Of a stretch of DNA of 64,000 nucleotides, positions 1 to 10,760 are shown piece by piece (the first letter of the stretch is position 1; the number at the start of each line of letters is the position of its first letter). The position numbers were made by a program, and so were the translations under genes. The notes beneath the pieces were generated by a model. The model searched no databases, was not told the origin of the DNA, and worked only from the letters and a program-made list of their open reading frames with translations. This DNA comes from Corythucha ciliata (lineage: Eukaryota; Arthropoda; Insecta; Hemiptera; Tingidae), in contig CM075937.1 of NCBI GenBank assembly GCA_038030265.1, forward strand, positions 47,472,198 to 47,536,197, read 5' to 3'.

Positions 1-823
1 TAATATCAATTTTTTACTCCCCTCCATCCACCCCGTCCGCCATAACCACCACCCTAATCATGCCCGCTAACTTCCCCCCCCCCGTATTTCCCCCTTAATC
101 GCTGACTTGTCTCGCCATTTTTCACTGTGAAGAAGTACAGTTCACTTAGATGCTTATCAGAAGATGAGGCTAAAAGACAAAGATACTGGGGACGACAGGA
201 TGGACTGGTGTTCGGGGGGGTTAATACTTTCCAAGTCGTCTTAATACGCCCCATCCCCTCCTACCATCTTCCTTGTATTTCTTCTCCATCACCCTTTTCT
301 CACTGTCAATTTATCGTCTGAAAAAATGAGTTCCTTTTGATAAAAAAAAATAGTATGAGGGAATCTTTCTTGATGGGAAAGCATACCGTCTCATTTTTAT
401 GTAAAATTGGTTTTTTAGTGCAATGATAATGGAGCTTTCTGTAGAAAAGCTGTCTTAAAGGGGGCATTTCGATGTAGAAAATGAAGTTTTCAAGGAGAGG
501 AAATTTCAATTTAGATTATTTCAAAAATATGTCGTCTTGTCGTCACACGAAACTTCTCATAGTAACCGTCACCGGTGAGTTGGTGAAGCTCACGTAACGT
601 CACAATTTCCCTCCACGCCACTGCGTGGCACAGGGACGGATACCCAGTCCCTCTCTCCACCATTTTACGTTTTAGTTGGCCCCCAGGTTCCGCGATCAGC
701 TTTTTGCGCGTGGTTGCAGGGCCTGTCATTGCCTATAAAATCTCGACTGGCTCCAGTCACAAGACAAATCCGCTTGAATGGTTTTTCAGAGAGCCCCCCC
801 ACCCCACCTACTAATTTATTTTG
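1..823. other. Non-coding stretch, nothing recognised
   Basis: Pyrimidine- and purine-rich sequence with short C and G runs. A GC-richer block at 520-780 has an open minus-strand frame of 72 codons with no recognisable domain. I see no repeat ends or gene here. Confidence 0.6.
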
Positions 824-955
824 GGTCTGTTCCAGCAAGGTGTTTGAAACATTGGCTAGGAGTTGCCATAGGAGGACCAGCCAATAAAATTCAAGTTGAT
901 TACATTTTATTGGCTGGTCCCATCATGGCAACTCTGTTCCGTGCTGGAACAGACC
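824..955. mobile_element. Palindromic MITE, 132 bp
   Basis: The left end GGTCTGTTCCAGCA is matched by TGCTGGAACAGACC at the right end. The inner arms ACCAGCCAATAAAAT and ATTTTATTGGCTGGT flank a short loop near 895. TTTT lies beside both ends, which may be a target-site duplication. It has no coding capacity; the superfamily is not clear. Confidence 0.75.
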
Positions 956-1029
956 TTTTGTCAATGCCTAAAACTCATAAAATTTGTGTTTACACTGACC
1001 AACTGAGTGAGCCAACCCAGTGAATTTGG

Positions 1030-1470
1030 TTTTATTCAGAGTCCAATCCGCCAAAGTTTCGAATATTTGTCAGTTTAAACAATCAATTTCGGGGGCTTGG
1101 ACCCTTCGAAATTCAAATTTGTGTATTATTTCTCACAGAAACCAATTTCACCTGTTTTACTCACTCAAAAAGCCCCCCGCTGAAATGCAATTACACTTCT
1201 CAGGAACTTTCAAAGACAAAATATTTCTTGGATTTGACCATTCATCGATTCTGTTTTGGCAGTTCTGGCTAATTCGATCACTAATTCGGCCTCTGGCGCC
1301 TTATAAAAAAATAATTCGCCGTGTTGACTCTTCCCCGAAACCAAATTTCGCGCTGTTGGTCGAAGAGAAGAGCTATTTCACGGGTCTGGCTCTTGTCAAA
1401 AACAAAATTTCGCGCGGTTGGCTCATTCAAAATCAATTTCGTGACGCTCTCTCAACCCCAAAATAGCAAT
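1030..1470. repeat. Degenerate ~30-bp repeat array, type C
   Basis: Loose direct repeats with a core like CAATTTCGCGGGTTTGGCTC followed by TTCAAAA, about 30-35 bp apart. The same type recurs at 20,200-20,840 and 56,900-57,400. Long open frames through it (for example a 148-codon + frame at 1,020-1,466) are low-complexity and not genes. Confidence 0.65.
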
Positions 1471-2461
1471 TTGGTGGGTTTGGAAACCCACCCAGTTGTT
1501 GTTGTTGTTGTTGGTGGTAGTGGTGGTTGTTGGGGGAGGAGGAGATTATTTGGGCTACAGCACGTGTGATGGGGGGGGGGGATGAGCAGTTTCGAGCGGC
1601 TGATTTTATGGCATTTTGGTGACGACGCAATCAAATCCTTGAAATGTGAAGTCCCAGGGCGAGTCTTGAACGCCAGCAGGCGGACCTCTTGCTCTTGTGG
1701 TCAGGGCTTTTTAGTCGAGAAAATATAGGGCGAAACTAACGACGTCGTGACAAATTCACTCCCCCCCTCCCATATTACGGAGCACTGACGCACCCCTTTT
1801 TAGTTAGGGCAAGTCCTGCCGGCCCCCTTAAACGGCGTTTTCGTGGGAACCTGCTGAATTTGTCAAGGTTTGAGGGACTCGCTACATACATATATCCTAG
1901 AAATAATTGGAAAAAAATGTCCTAAAACGTTATTTATTTTCGGCACTCTCCGGTCTGTTTGGCCATTTTTACCGAAGACAGCGGAGGCCGTGCAATTGAA
2001 GGCTCTGAAGTACGGTGCCAGCAGCTGTCCACAATTGTTTGAAATCCATCCCGCGGCTCTTATTGAAACACTTTGATAAAGTAGTGGTCGCATGCCCCGG
2101 GGAATCCCTGGACGATTGTTGCATTGGACGAAATTGTGTAACTTTGAGGTTTTGTCGACACTGGGAGTCCAAAAAATTGAAACAGATTTTCAGAAATAGC
2201 TGGGAGGATTCCGCTGTGATTCTTGCGTTCATGGCCTTATAGCTTGCGGACCTTCGATATGCCTCTCTGAGCAGTCGAAAAAACGACCAAATCGCACATT
2301 GTTGACCACTTCAAAGTACACTGACGGCATCTGAAGGGCAGCTAGAGTGGATCCAAGCCCTATACCTATACGTTCACCAGAGGTTCTCCTGTAGGAAGGG
2401 CACGTACTACACTTTACAGATCGTGGTCCTTTGTAGTCTTGAGAATGACCCTAAAAGGCAG
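1471..2461. other. Non-coding stretch with GTT microsatellite
   Basis: Holds a (GTT)n/GGT-rich microsatellite at about 1,496-1,535 and a G run at 1,571-1,580. At 1,950-2,300 both strands are open over 60-90 codons, but no domain is recognisable, so no gene is called. Confidence 0.5.
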
Positions 2462-2712
2462 TGCATGCAAAAAGCTGTAGCCGTAGGAGCCTACATTGTC
2501 TGTCTTCCCACGTTGACGTGCGTTAAAAACGAACCGGTTGCGGCTGCTCGCCATCTCAGCGCCTGGAAGTACAACTGAAACTTCCAACTTAAGTTGTATG
2601 TATTCTTCCAGACGCTGAAGATGGTGAGCTGCCGAAACCGGTTCATTTTTAACGCACCGCAACGAGGGAAGACAGATGATGTAGGCTCCTACGGCTATAG
2701 ATTTTTGCATAC
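2462..2712. mobile_element. Palindromic MITE, ~250 bp (family 2, full copy)
   Basis: Arms of about 110 bp are inverted copies: GCATGCAAAAAGCTGTAGCC at the left against a GTATGCAAAAATCTATAGCC complement at the right. Both contain CCGTAGGAGCCTACAT, GTCTGTCTTCCC and GAACCGGTT. A half copy lies at 15,777-15,895, so this is a dispersed family. No protein is encoded. Confidence 0.8.
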
Positions 2713-3257
2713 ACTACCTACGTAGTTCAAGCGATCTCACCAACAATATCAACCCTAAAAGGCACTGTCCTAAAAAAAAAAAAAAAAAACCTTAAAAAAA
2801 ACAAAAAACGCAACTGCAAAGACTCATCACAGGACTTTGTGTGCATGAAATTGTTTATCTCGGGGCAAAATAGCCGTAAATATTATGCAAGCAGTGCCCA
2901 AAGGGTCGAGATTTGGGAGACCATAGTCGTGACCCGCACAACTGCGTATTTACGACCATAGACAGTCGCAAAATCAATCTTTCACTGGGAAGACCAGGGG
3001 AGTTTCAAATGAACAATTTTTTTTTAAGTCATTCAATAAATAAATTGCATGGCCAAAAAGCCACTCAATTGCAACATAAGCGAAAATTCTATACATTCGA
3101 GACGAAAATTGCAAGTTTTGGCTCTCCAAATATCGGTGAAATAGAACATTTTTCGTGTTGAGTTTCGTGAAATGGCAAGTTCGTCTTCCTCTTTCAATTC
3201 AACGCGCCTTTTCAACTTTCAACAACGCATGCCTTTAAGCAATGCATACAATTTCTG
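2713..3257. other. Non-coding stretch, A-rich
   Basis: Contains A runs at 2,775-2,805 and no recognisable gene. The segment around 3,172-3,235 is an inverted relative of 3,405-3,470 and probably belongs to the same repeat family as the next element. Confidence 0.5.
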
Positions 3258-3480
3258 AAGCTAGGTCTCCACTTGTGCCTTTTCGCGTGCGTCAGACGCA
3301 TGCGTCATAGCCGCACGGGTGTGTTGAACGTGAGGAATGCGCTATTGCATGCCTCAAAAAACTGTTTCAGAAATAGCGTGCATAGCTTAGACGCGTGCGT
3401 TGTTGCCAAGTTGAAAGCGCAAGTTGAAAATCCGTGTTGAATTGATAAGAGGAAGACGAAAGCGCATAAGTGGAGACAAA
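3258..3480. mobile_element. Possible foldback/MITE with GTCTCCACTT ends
   Basis: GGTCTCCACTTGTGCCTTTTCG at the left is matched by an inverted GTCTCCACTTATGCGCTTTCG at the right, and AAGCT lies on both outer sides. The interior is GC-rich with many GCATGC/GCGTGC motifs. The ends are diverged, so the boundaries are approximate. Confidence 0.5.
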
Positions 3481-3540
3481 GCTTTAAGCTCAGCTTCGTG
3501 TTAAACGAAAATTTAACCCTTGTGGTTGACCCGGGCCTTA

Positions 3541-3678
3541 GGGCCGTATTCAGAAACCCACCTTTACAAAGCCTTAACTAAAGGAGTTGAAAAATGTGAT
3601 GGTTTATAAAAATGTGTCATCTGTTTTGAAGCGCTTAAAGGAGATGTAAAGGTTAAGGTTGGTTTCTGAATACGGCCC
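3541..3678. mobile_element. Harbinger-type MITE, 138 bp, TTA target-site duplication
   Basis: Terminal inverted repeats GGGCCGTATTCAGAAACC and GGTTTCTGAATACGGCCC are exact inside flanking TTA at 3,538-3,540 and 3,679-3,681. A 3-bp TTA/TAA duplication is typical of PIF/Harbinger. The GGGCYGTATTCA start resembles the end of the Harbinger element at 40,871 in this window. Confidence 0.85.
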
Positions 3679-3681
3679 TTA

Positions 3682-4189
3682 GTCTCTAATTAAACTAGGA
3701 ATATACTTTTTAGCAGCGTTGAACTACGTATTGGCTTATTATTTCTCAATAATAAGTCTTTGTAATCGTATCGCAAAAAAAATTTTTTGACCCCCCCTCA
3801 AAATTTGTAGTTTTACGTTTCAAAGTGCGTAGAATCCAAATCTGCAATAAAAAAAAAATGTCCGTCCGCCGTCCGGGCCATAGCTTGCCCTAGAATTGCT
3901 CGAAAAAACTCGTTCTTTCGCACATAGACTCCATTTGGGGTCTAGTTGGTCCTAACATCTGATCAGTTTGATCAAACAACCTTCTTGGGTTTTATGGGCC
4001 AAAAGCGGGCCCAAAATGGGGATTTTCAAAGGATTTGGGGTCATAGGGGTGTGGGGTGTCGATGTTCGTGTCATTTCAAGCCGGATTTGACTACATCCAT
4101 GAATAATAAACCCACAGTCGAAATAATAAGGCATTGTTCGATAATTCGCAGCGTTTTTTTCTATAGTCACGAAATTGCCTCCTAAAACT
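3682..4189. other. Non-coding stretch, nothing recognised
   Basis: A/T runs and short C runs; no terminal repeats or coding domain are visible. Confidence 0.5.
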
Positions 4190-4347
4190 GCGTATGAGCG
4201 TTTTCTCAATTTTACTCGCGTATCACCTCATTTTCTCATTTTTAGCTGCGAATCGGCGCTTTTTACAAGCTCTTAGCCGTGAAGTTGCCTCAAGAATCCG
4301 CAAATTAGGTAGCGTTTGAGTGCTCATTGCCAATTTTATCCGCCAAT

Positions 4348-4349
<2 letters not shown>
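4190..4349 (+). repeat. Degenerate ~30-bp array, type A (left remnant)
   Basis: Units such as TTTTCTCATTTTTAGCTGCGAATCGGCGC recur about every 30 bp. The same type continues at 10,078-10,760, directly right of the LINE block, so the LINEs appear to have inserted into one array. Confidence 0.7.
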
Positions 4350-4399
<50 letters not shown>

Positions 4400-4402
4400 T
4401 AT
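4350..4402 (-). repeat. (TTA)n microsatellite, 3' tail of outer LINE
   Basis: About 16 TTA units. On the minus strand this is (TAA)n directly after the 3' UTR of the outer LINE, the usual tail type for several non-LTR clades (known for I-type elements). Confidence 0.7.
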
Positions 4403-4780
4403 TTTTATTCGCATTAGAAACCACGAAAATACAAAGTAAAAGCAAAAACAAATATTCTAAAAATGTAAAAAATAAGAAGAAGTACATATTGACCTTATTG
4501 GTTTCTACCTGCCAGCTCCCAAAAGAAAACTTGAGGAGGGAGCTGGAGTAGGCTTAGCCATAATTCTAATGTAAAAATTAGCTAGAGAAAAAAACAAAAA
4601 TAAAATGAACTTAATGTTATTAAAAATATAATAACATGAAAAAAGTAAATTAAAGAATACAATATAATTACCATTCAAACACCAAATTCATTTGAATGCA
4701 AATTAAAGAAATAGGAAAAATAAATTAAAGAATACAATATAAGTAAGCAACGATACACCCACTTTCCTTTACGAAAGGTA

Positions 4781-5043
4781 CTAAACACTTACAATCCTTA
4801 AAGCCTTTATCTGCTTCAAATTATACAAAAAAAATTTGAAATCTTTAATAGTTTCAAAACTGCTGAAATTGAACTTATTGTTTAATGCAAACCGGAGACC
4901 AACAACCGAGGAATGCTTTGAGTACAACGCGGTGTTGCATTTAGGTACTTTGATATTAGTTACAGAAGCTAGCCTAGTCCTATGCCTATGGAAAAAATAG
5001 CAATTTTTATTTATTCTGAACAAATGAATAGCCGTATTCCACA

Positions 5044-5046
<3 letters not shown>
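4781..5046 (-). pseudogene. LINE B reverse transcriptase, C-terminal tail
   Basis: About 87 codons ending in a stop at 4,781. The text NCYFFHRHRTRLASV, NIKVPK and FETIKDFKFFLYNL matches the tail common to CR1/L2/Jockey-like RT proteins (tR...vP...FK). About 380 bp of AT-rich 3' UTR follows to the (TAA)n tail. It is cut from the rest of the protein by LINE A. Confidence 0.7.
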
Positions 5047-5096
<50 letters not shown>

Positions 5097-5222
5097 CTAG
5101 GCTTATGCTAGCTAGAGCCATTAGCCGACGTTTAATTTAAAATATTTGAACTATTGAACTATTTGAAGAGACTTATTATACATTTATATTTTCGTTCAAG
5201 ATAAATCGGATCAAGTCGTACG

Positions 5223-6263
5223 TTAAGTTAATATAATATTTAGAAGTATGGATTTGTAGTTGAAAGGGGCATCTAATTTATCGTAAAGGGAGCCCAAAAA
5301 AGCGGGTCGACTTTTACCGTGCCTTTGGCATGTCATTATCTTATGTTCTAAGTCATCTTTAGTATTACATTGGGAGCAAAGTTCGTTATTTGACTGTCCT
5401 ATTTTACTTAAATATGCGTTGCATTTGCCATGATTTGCTCTTAGCCTATTTATTATTCGTATATTTCTTCGAGATATTTTCAGTTTATGGAACCAAGGAT
5501 TAGAGGGAATATTAGGGTTTATGGATTTGAAAAATTGACCTTTTTGTTGGGAAGTGAATTCTGATTGCCATTTATTTCGTATATTGGTTTTGATTCTTTG
5601 TCTAATATCTGATTGTGGAATTTTATAATGAAGCCAATTATTTGTTTTACTACCGGATTTGGCCAGCCTGTCTACTTCCTCATTGCCATAGATATTGGCA
5701 TGGGCTTTGATCCATATTATAATTAAGTTCTTATTCTGAGAATTAGTGATATTATTAATTAGATTCATAATATTTACTATCAAGTAGGAACAATTACTAT
5801 CGTTATTGAAGTTGCTGATGTTATGAACCAGGCTTTTGCTGTCAGTTAAAATGGAGAAGTGTTGGTTGTGGGAATTCTTTACATAGTTGAGAGCTTCGGT
5901 AAAGGCAATGCATTCGGCTGAAAAGCTGGAAAAAAAGGGATGTAACTTGAAAGAATTTCTGATATTGTTCGTGGCGTCGTAGAAGGCTGCCCCCACATTT
6001 TCGTCTGTTTTGGATCCGTCAGTAAATATAAGTTGAGAGTTAGGTAGTAATTTGATTACTCTTTGTTCAAAAACAGTATTCTTCTGTGATTGGGGAACAT
6101 CTTTGTAATCATCCATATAAATAATTGGTACCCTAATAGAGACTGCATGGGAATGGGTTTTGAATACGGGTAATTTATCGGAAATTGCAACTAAGGACTG
6201 ATATTTAGAGGTCTCAGTAAAACTATTGACTATTGGTGGTGTAGGTTTTTTGTTCCAGTAGGA
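5223..6263 (-). pseudogene. LINE A RNase H domain
   Basis: This is the RNase H domain that in related LINEs removes the RNA strand of the hybrid. The continuous frame (5,223-6,116) shows FTDGSKTDENVGAAF (first Asp), AECIAFTEAL (Glu), ILTDSKSLV (Asp) and WIKAHANIYGNEEVDRLAK (His and last Asp), so the catalytic set is present. A Cys/His-rich tail (CSQCN...EHKIMTC) follows and the protein stops at 5,223. It was once continuous with the RT upstream; a frame change near 6,264 separates them. Confidence 0.85.
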
Positions 6264-7506
6264 TTACGTGAGCACAGTTGTAGTTAATTGACATATTTTG
6301 CTATAGATTTGAGGCGAGATTGCTAGTGTCTTAAGGACGTATCTATCAGAGAGCATCTTCCGACGGATTTCCAGTGGTGGTTCGTGAGCTTCAGCGAGGA
6401 TAGCGTTTGTTAGAGTACTTTTTAAATATCCCATGCACATTCGTATACTTTTAAATTGGAGTCTGTCGAGCGTTTGGAGGGTTGTTTTACTTGCTCTACT
6501 ATAGAAAAAACACCCAAAATCAAGTAACGATCTAATCGTAGCTCGATAAAAAAGCAGACATGTCGATGGATCGGTTCCCCAGTTGTTGAAACAAATTAAT
6601 TTGAGAATATTAATGTATTTCTCCGCCTTATCAATTATAGACTTCACATGGTCGTTCCATTTCAACTTACTATCTAAATTTAGTCCTAGAAAGCGTACTC
6701 TAGACGTAACAGGAAAATGTCTACCGCCTAAAACCACCTCATCACCGAGAGGACTGGTTCTTCTTCTTGTGAAAGGGCAAATAACGGACTTATCTACTGC
6801 TAAGGTCATGCCATTGTTGGCTGTCCATAAGTTGAGGTTCGTCATTGTCTGATCTAGAGCATGTATACAGGATGGAATATTATCGTGGGTTACGTATAAG
6901 CATATGTCATCTGCGTACTGTATGGTTTTTACTCCAGGGAGGGTAAAGTTTGCTAGATCAGCTACATAGAGAGCATACAAGAGACCACTAAGAATATCTC
7001 CTTGCGGAATTCCGTTGCGTGCTAATTGGGGTCCTATTATCTCATTGTTCACCTTAAGAAATATTTTTCTATCACTGAGTAGGCTAATAATGTTTTTGAC
7101 GAATATCTTGGGCATCCCTATTGAATGCAACTTTTTACCCAGTACACGAAGGTTTACGTTGTCAAAGGCCCCAGCAAGATCCAAAAAAACAGCAACAACT
7201 GACTTGTTAGTTGTGAACGCTAAATCAATGTCGGACAGTAACAACGCATGACAGTCATAAATAGTTTTTCCTTTTCTACAACCAAATTGAATGCATGGGA
7301 GCAGTCCTCCGTTTTCAATAAACCATTGTAATCTATTCTTCAGCATTCGTTCGAATGTCTTAAGTACGCACGAAGAGAGAGATATGGGTCTGTACGAATT
7401 ATAATCAGTGACTGATTTTTTTGGCTTTAAGACCGGGATTACTATATAATTCTTCCATGCGTCCGGAAAAGTTCCCGTCGTCCATGCTTCATTATAAATA
7501 TCTAGT
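6264..7506 (-). pseudogene. LINE A reverse transcriptase
   Basis: The non-LTR reverse transcriptase core. From its N-terminal side at about 7,506 it shows YRPISLSSCVLKTFERM, then FLDLAGAFDNV (motif A), GIPQGDILSGLLYAL (motif B, with D where S is usual), IQYADDICLYV (catalytic YADD) and FLGLNLDSKLKW. The frame stops at 6,264, just before the RNase H. The N-terminal side is cut at 7,507 by the nested MITE; the reading resumes at 7,936. The active-site residues look intact, but the protein cannot be made from this copy. Confidence 0.88.
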
Positions 7507-7935
7507 AAAGCTTTGGTTTCCTAGAAAAGCGGTGCCGTAATATAGCGGTAGAAAAAATCCCCTTTTAAATCACACCAGTAGTTGCCTAGAGAGCGGTCAA
7601 CAGACAGCGGCACCGCTTCGAATGAGACGGCCGTTCATCAACGATTTTTGACGGTGACGGTGAACGTTTTTTGTTTACAATGAGCGTGAAAACTGCCTGG
7701 ACGCTGGAAGGTGGCGAAATTGTAATTAATATTGTCCGAAAACGACTCTATTCTGTTGTTAAAAGAAAATACTACCAAATAGTTGGAGCTACGAGGAAAA
7801 AACGTTCATCGTCACCGTCACGATGGAAGCGGTGCCGCTGTCTGTTTACCGCTCTCTTGGCAACTATGGCTTGATTTAAAAGGGAAACTTTCTAACGTAA
7901 TATTACGGCACCGCTTTCCTAGGAAACCAAAGCTT
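7507..7935. mobile_element. MITE with ~110-bp inverted arms inside LINE A
   Basis: The element spans about 7,515-7,928. Ends are GGTTTCCTAG and CTAGGAAACC; the arms continue inverted for over 100 bp (AAGCGGTGCCG, GATTTAAAAGGG, CAGACAGCGGCACCGCTTC), then an inner inverted pair ACGGTGACGGTGAACG. AAAGCTT flanks both sides (7,507-7,513 and 7,929-7,935; an 8-bp duplication with one mismatch is possible). It disrupts the fingers region of the LINE A RT. No transposase is encoded. Confidence 0.85.
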
Positions 7936-9396
7936 AACACTTTCTTTGCATTTTCGGGCAGGTAAGAAATCATCTGATAATGTATGTTATCCAACCCAGG
8001 TGCCGTATTTCTATGGGTCTTAATCGCATTTAATAATTCCTTTTCATTGAACGGATCTGATATGAAATTGTTGGCACTTATTTCGCCATCGTCCTCAAAT
8101 TCATCATTGGACACTGATGGAGGGCATAGTTTGTCAAGGAAATCTTCGTGCCATTTATTGTCGGGTAAAGGAGGTCTATTCGCTATTTTCCTGTTTTTCA
8201 ACTGCTTGAAGGCTTTCCACACGTCCTGGATATTCGTATTCCTGTCTATGCTTTCACAGTACTGCTTCCATGCGTTCCTTTTCGATTCTTTTACAACTTT
8301 TTTGGCTCTTGCTGCGGCCCTCTTGTAAGATAAAAAATTATCATAGTTACCCATGGAATCGTATAGTTGAAATGCTTTTTTACGATTAGCAATAGCATCC
8401 TTGCATTCTTCATTCCACCAGTTCTTATTAAACCTTTGATTGATAACCGGCTTATATTTTGGGATTGCTTTATCAGCCGCCCTATTAATATTTTGTACAA
8501 ATCTATTATAATCGATGGCGCTTCCACTTGCCAATTGCTCTCTAGTATTTTTTTCAAAAATTGCAGTATATTCGTCCCAGTTTGCCCTCCGCAAATTCCA
8601 TTTTCTTGTCATACGCACCTTCTCGTGAATGTTATTATCACTGAAATTACTTTCAAAAATTATTGGAATGTGATTGGATCCCATGGGGTCAGTCATTACC
8701 CTCCACTCAAATTTTGGGGCTAGAACAGCGGAAACAACAGTGAGGTCTATGGCGGAAGAATTTATTTGTCTAATATTATTTACTACTGTTGGAGAACCGT
8801 CATTTAATAAGATAAGATTAAAATTATTGATAGCATCTAGATTAAAAGATTAAAAGATTAAAATTATTGATAGCATCTAAAAGCGAATTACCCTTATTGT
8901 CGGATATGGAACATCCGAACAGTCTATGGTGACAATTGAAATCTCCAGCAATTATGCATGGTTTAGGAATACTGTCGAAAAGCTTCTCCCAATTACTCGT
9001 TGAAATTTTGTTGGAGGGATGATTATAAACGGATACAACGGCTACACTCTGATTCTCAAACGGTATCATTACTCCTACTACCATGACATTTTCCAACTCC
9101 ACCGTCTGGATGGTATTGTACGCAATATCTTCCTTAATAAGGATGGCCACGCCTGCTTTGCCATCACTCCTATCTTTTCTTATATTATTATAACCATTAA
9201 AGTTAACATACCGACCTGGATGGAACCAGGTTTCGGACAATAAGGCGACGCTAATATTTTGCTCTGATAGGCATAGTTCTAAACTTCCTTTATTGCTTAT
9301 TGCAGATCTAGCATTCCATTGAAGAAATTTGAATTTACTACTCATCAGCCAGTTTGTAATGCTCAACTCTGGATTTAATTTCATTGATGATGTCAT
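7936..9396 (-). pseudogene. LINE A endonuclease and EN-RT linker
   Basis: An apurinic/apyrimidinic-type endonuclease that in LINEs nicks the target. Visible motifs are LQWNARSAISNKG, LLSETWF (catalytic Glu), GDFNCHH, SAIDLT and SNHIPI (the SDH-type His motif). A linker and the start of the RT (TAPGLDNIHYQMISYL) follow. A 40-bp tandem duplication at 8,817-8,880 throws the frame between GDFNCHH and SAIDLT. The start near 9,396 follows the ORF1 stop by about 70 bp. Confidence 0.85.
8817..8880. repeat. 40-bp tandem duplication in the endonuclease
   Basis: AAATTATTGATAGCATCTA occurs at 8,821 and again at 8,861. Forty bases is not a multiple of three, so the duplication alone frameshifts LINE A ORF2. 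Confidence 0.85.
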
Positions 9397-9466
9397 TTTT
9401 ATCGTTACACTCTACATTTTTCAGACTATTAAAAATTTCGAAAAGAGCTTCATACAAAATATTTCA

Positions 9467-9702
9467 ATTTAAAGTAATTGTTGGTTGCTGTTTTTCTTCC
9501 GATGAAGGTGTATAAGGGTTTTTAGTAATAGGAGCAATTGGCAACATTTCACTTCTGTGCGAAGCTAAAATTAATTTATGGGCCTCCGAAATTTTGTCGG
9601 AGGAGTACTAGGGCGCTGCCTTTTAGGGGGAACGCGGTTAGTAGCTTGTAATGGAGGAAAAACTGACGTGTGTTGGAGACGGGGGTTGGGTTTATTAAAA
9701 CA
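9467..9702 (-). pseudogene. LINE A ORF1 C-terminal remnant
   Basis: Minus-strand frames give a proline/basic stretch (KPNPRLQHTSVFPPLQ, NRVPPKRQRPSTPP) and then, after a frame change, SEAHKLILASHRSEM and TKNPYTPSSEEKQQP up to a stop about 70 bp before ORF2. This fits the C-terminal region of a LINE gag-like ORF1; the zinc knuckles would lie upstream and are missing through 5' truncation. The assignment rests on position and composition, not on a motif. Confidence 0.5.
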
Positions 9703-9708
9703 ACAAGC

Positions 9709-10070
9709 ATAATTCGTCTATTGTAAAAACGCCAAAATCACAAAAAAGCTTGTCAGATGGGTAAACAGACGGCTTCCCTAGAATAATTTTAATGATGGTC
9801 TTTTGAGCCACTTTTAATTGGTTAGTGATACATTTGGACGCATTTCCCCATACAATGATCCCGTACGAAAGCAGCGATTGGCAAAGTGCAAAATAAATTC
9901 TCTTTAATACACTGAAACTAAAAATACTTTTAAGCTGCTTAAATTTATAAAATAATTTATATGCACATCAAACTTAAACTTCCTATCCATATGTATGCCT
10001 AAGTACTTTGTAGATTTCGAAAATTTGATTGAACCGAAAATTTGATTGAACCGAAAATTTGATTGAACCG
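9709..10070 (-). pseudogene. LINE B reverse transcriptase, thumb region
   Basis: Minus-strand translation gives STKYLGIHMDRKFKFDVH, a frame break near 9,905, then RIYFALCQSLLSYGIIVWG, NASKCITNQLKVAQK and FGVFTIDELC. The YLGI.hD..l.....hI and AL..SLL.YGI..WG pattern is typical of non-LTR RT C-terminal regions. The frame continues across LINE A at 5,046. Confidence 0.82.
10020..10070. repeat. 17-bp unit repeated three times at LINE B 5' end
   Basis: AAAATTTGATTGAACCG occurs three times head to tail at the 5' truncation point of LINE B. It could be a slippage or junction duplication made during insertion. Confidence 0.8.
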
Positions 10071-10077
10071 CGAATTA

Positions 10078-10760
10078 CCAATTTCTCTAAATTTAAGCTG
10101 TGAATTGGCGCTTTTGCCCGTTTTTAAACACCAATTCGTGTTTTTCTCTTATAGTAATTTATAAAAAATAATAATTAATATTTTTGGACTCGAATTAGCG
10201 TTGTTCTCTTTTTTATCTGTGAATTAGCGTTTTTCTCAGTTTTAGCCGCGTGAATTAGCGCTTATTCTCCTTTTTTAGCTACGAAGTTGTCCCCAAGAAT
10301 CGGTGAGTTGGCGTTTTCTCACTTTAAGCTTTGAATTAGCGTTTTTTTTCTCGATTTTAAAAGCTACTAAATTGTAGCTTTTTATCAAAATTTTCAGTTG
10401 TGAATAAGCGTGTTTCTTCATTTTTAAGACACGAATTCGCCTTTTCCCCTTTTTTATCCTTGAATTAGCGATTTTCGCAGTTTTAGCTGCTTGAATTAGC
10501 GCTTTTTCCTAATTTCAGTCCCGATTTTGGCCCAATAATTCGTGATTTTGCGTTGTCCTTATGTCAGCTCTGTGAATTAGCGCTTTTTCTCAATATTAAC
10601 AGTCATAAATTTCAGCAATTTTTCTAAATTTCAGCTGCGAATAAGCGTTTCTCTCAATTTTACAAGCGAGTTTATCCATTCGTTCTCATGTTGTGATCTA
10701 CTTAAAAATCCCGATTTTTTTCCATCTTTAAGCTATTCAGAGGCCCTATGCCCTCCCTTC
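10078..10760 (+). repeat. Degenerate ~30-bp array, type A (copy 1)
   Basis: Units like TTTTAGCCGCGAATTAGCGT followed by TTTTCTCAA. The right end (AAAAATCCCGATTTTTTTCC, then TTTAAGCTATTCAGAGGCCC) matches the right end of the array at 46.4-48.2 kb (AAAAATCCTTATTTTTCC, TTTAAGCTTTTCGGGGGCCC). Confidence 0.75.

Larger units (their letters stand above)
5047..9702 (-). mobile_element. RNase-H-containing LINE (LINE A), 5' truncated
   Basis: A 4.66-kb element read on the minus strand. In order it has an ORF1 remnant, AP-type endonuclease, reverse transcriptase, RNase H, a ~126-bp 3' UTR and a 50-base poly(A) tail (poly-T at 5,047-5,096). ACAAGC flanks both ends (5,041-5,046 and 9,703-9,708), the target-site duplication. 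The domain order with C-terminal RNase H points to the I/R1/LOA group; the clade is not resolved. It is broken by a MITE at 7,515-7,928, a 40-bp duplication at 8,817-8,880 and frame breaks, so it is dead. Confidence 0.88.
4350..10077 (-). mobile_element. Outer non-LTR retrotransposon (LINE B), split by LINE A
   Basis: Two minus-strand pieces of one reverse-transcriptase C-terminal region lie on either side of LINE A: 9,703-10,070 (upstream part) and 4,350-5,046 (downstream part, 3' UTR and (TAA)n tail). Their reading frames join across the LINE A target duplication: TIDELC on one side, WNTAIHLFRINKN on the other. The 5' end is truncated within the RT, as is common for LINEs. CCAATTT occurs beside both outer ends (4,343-4,349 and 10,078-10,084) and may be the target-site duplication. 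Confidence 0.75.

Noticed and set aside
511..729. Minus-strand 72-codon gene
   Set aside because: No recognisable domain, no neighbours of similar type and no splice or poly(A) context to support it.
1020..1466. 148-codon + frame as a gene
   Set aside because: It runs through type C degenerate repeats with repeated FALLV/FRAV-like text and no domain.
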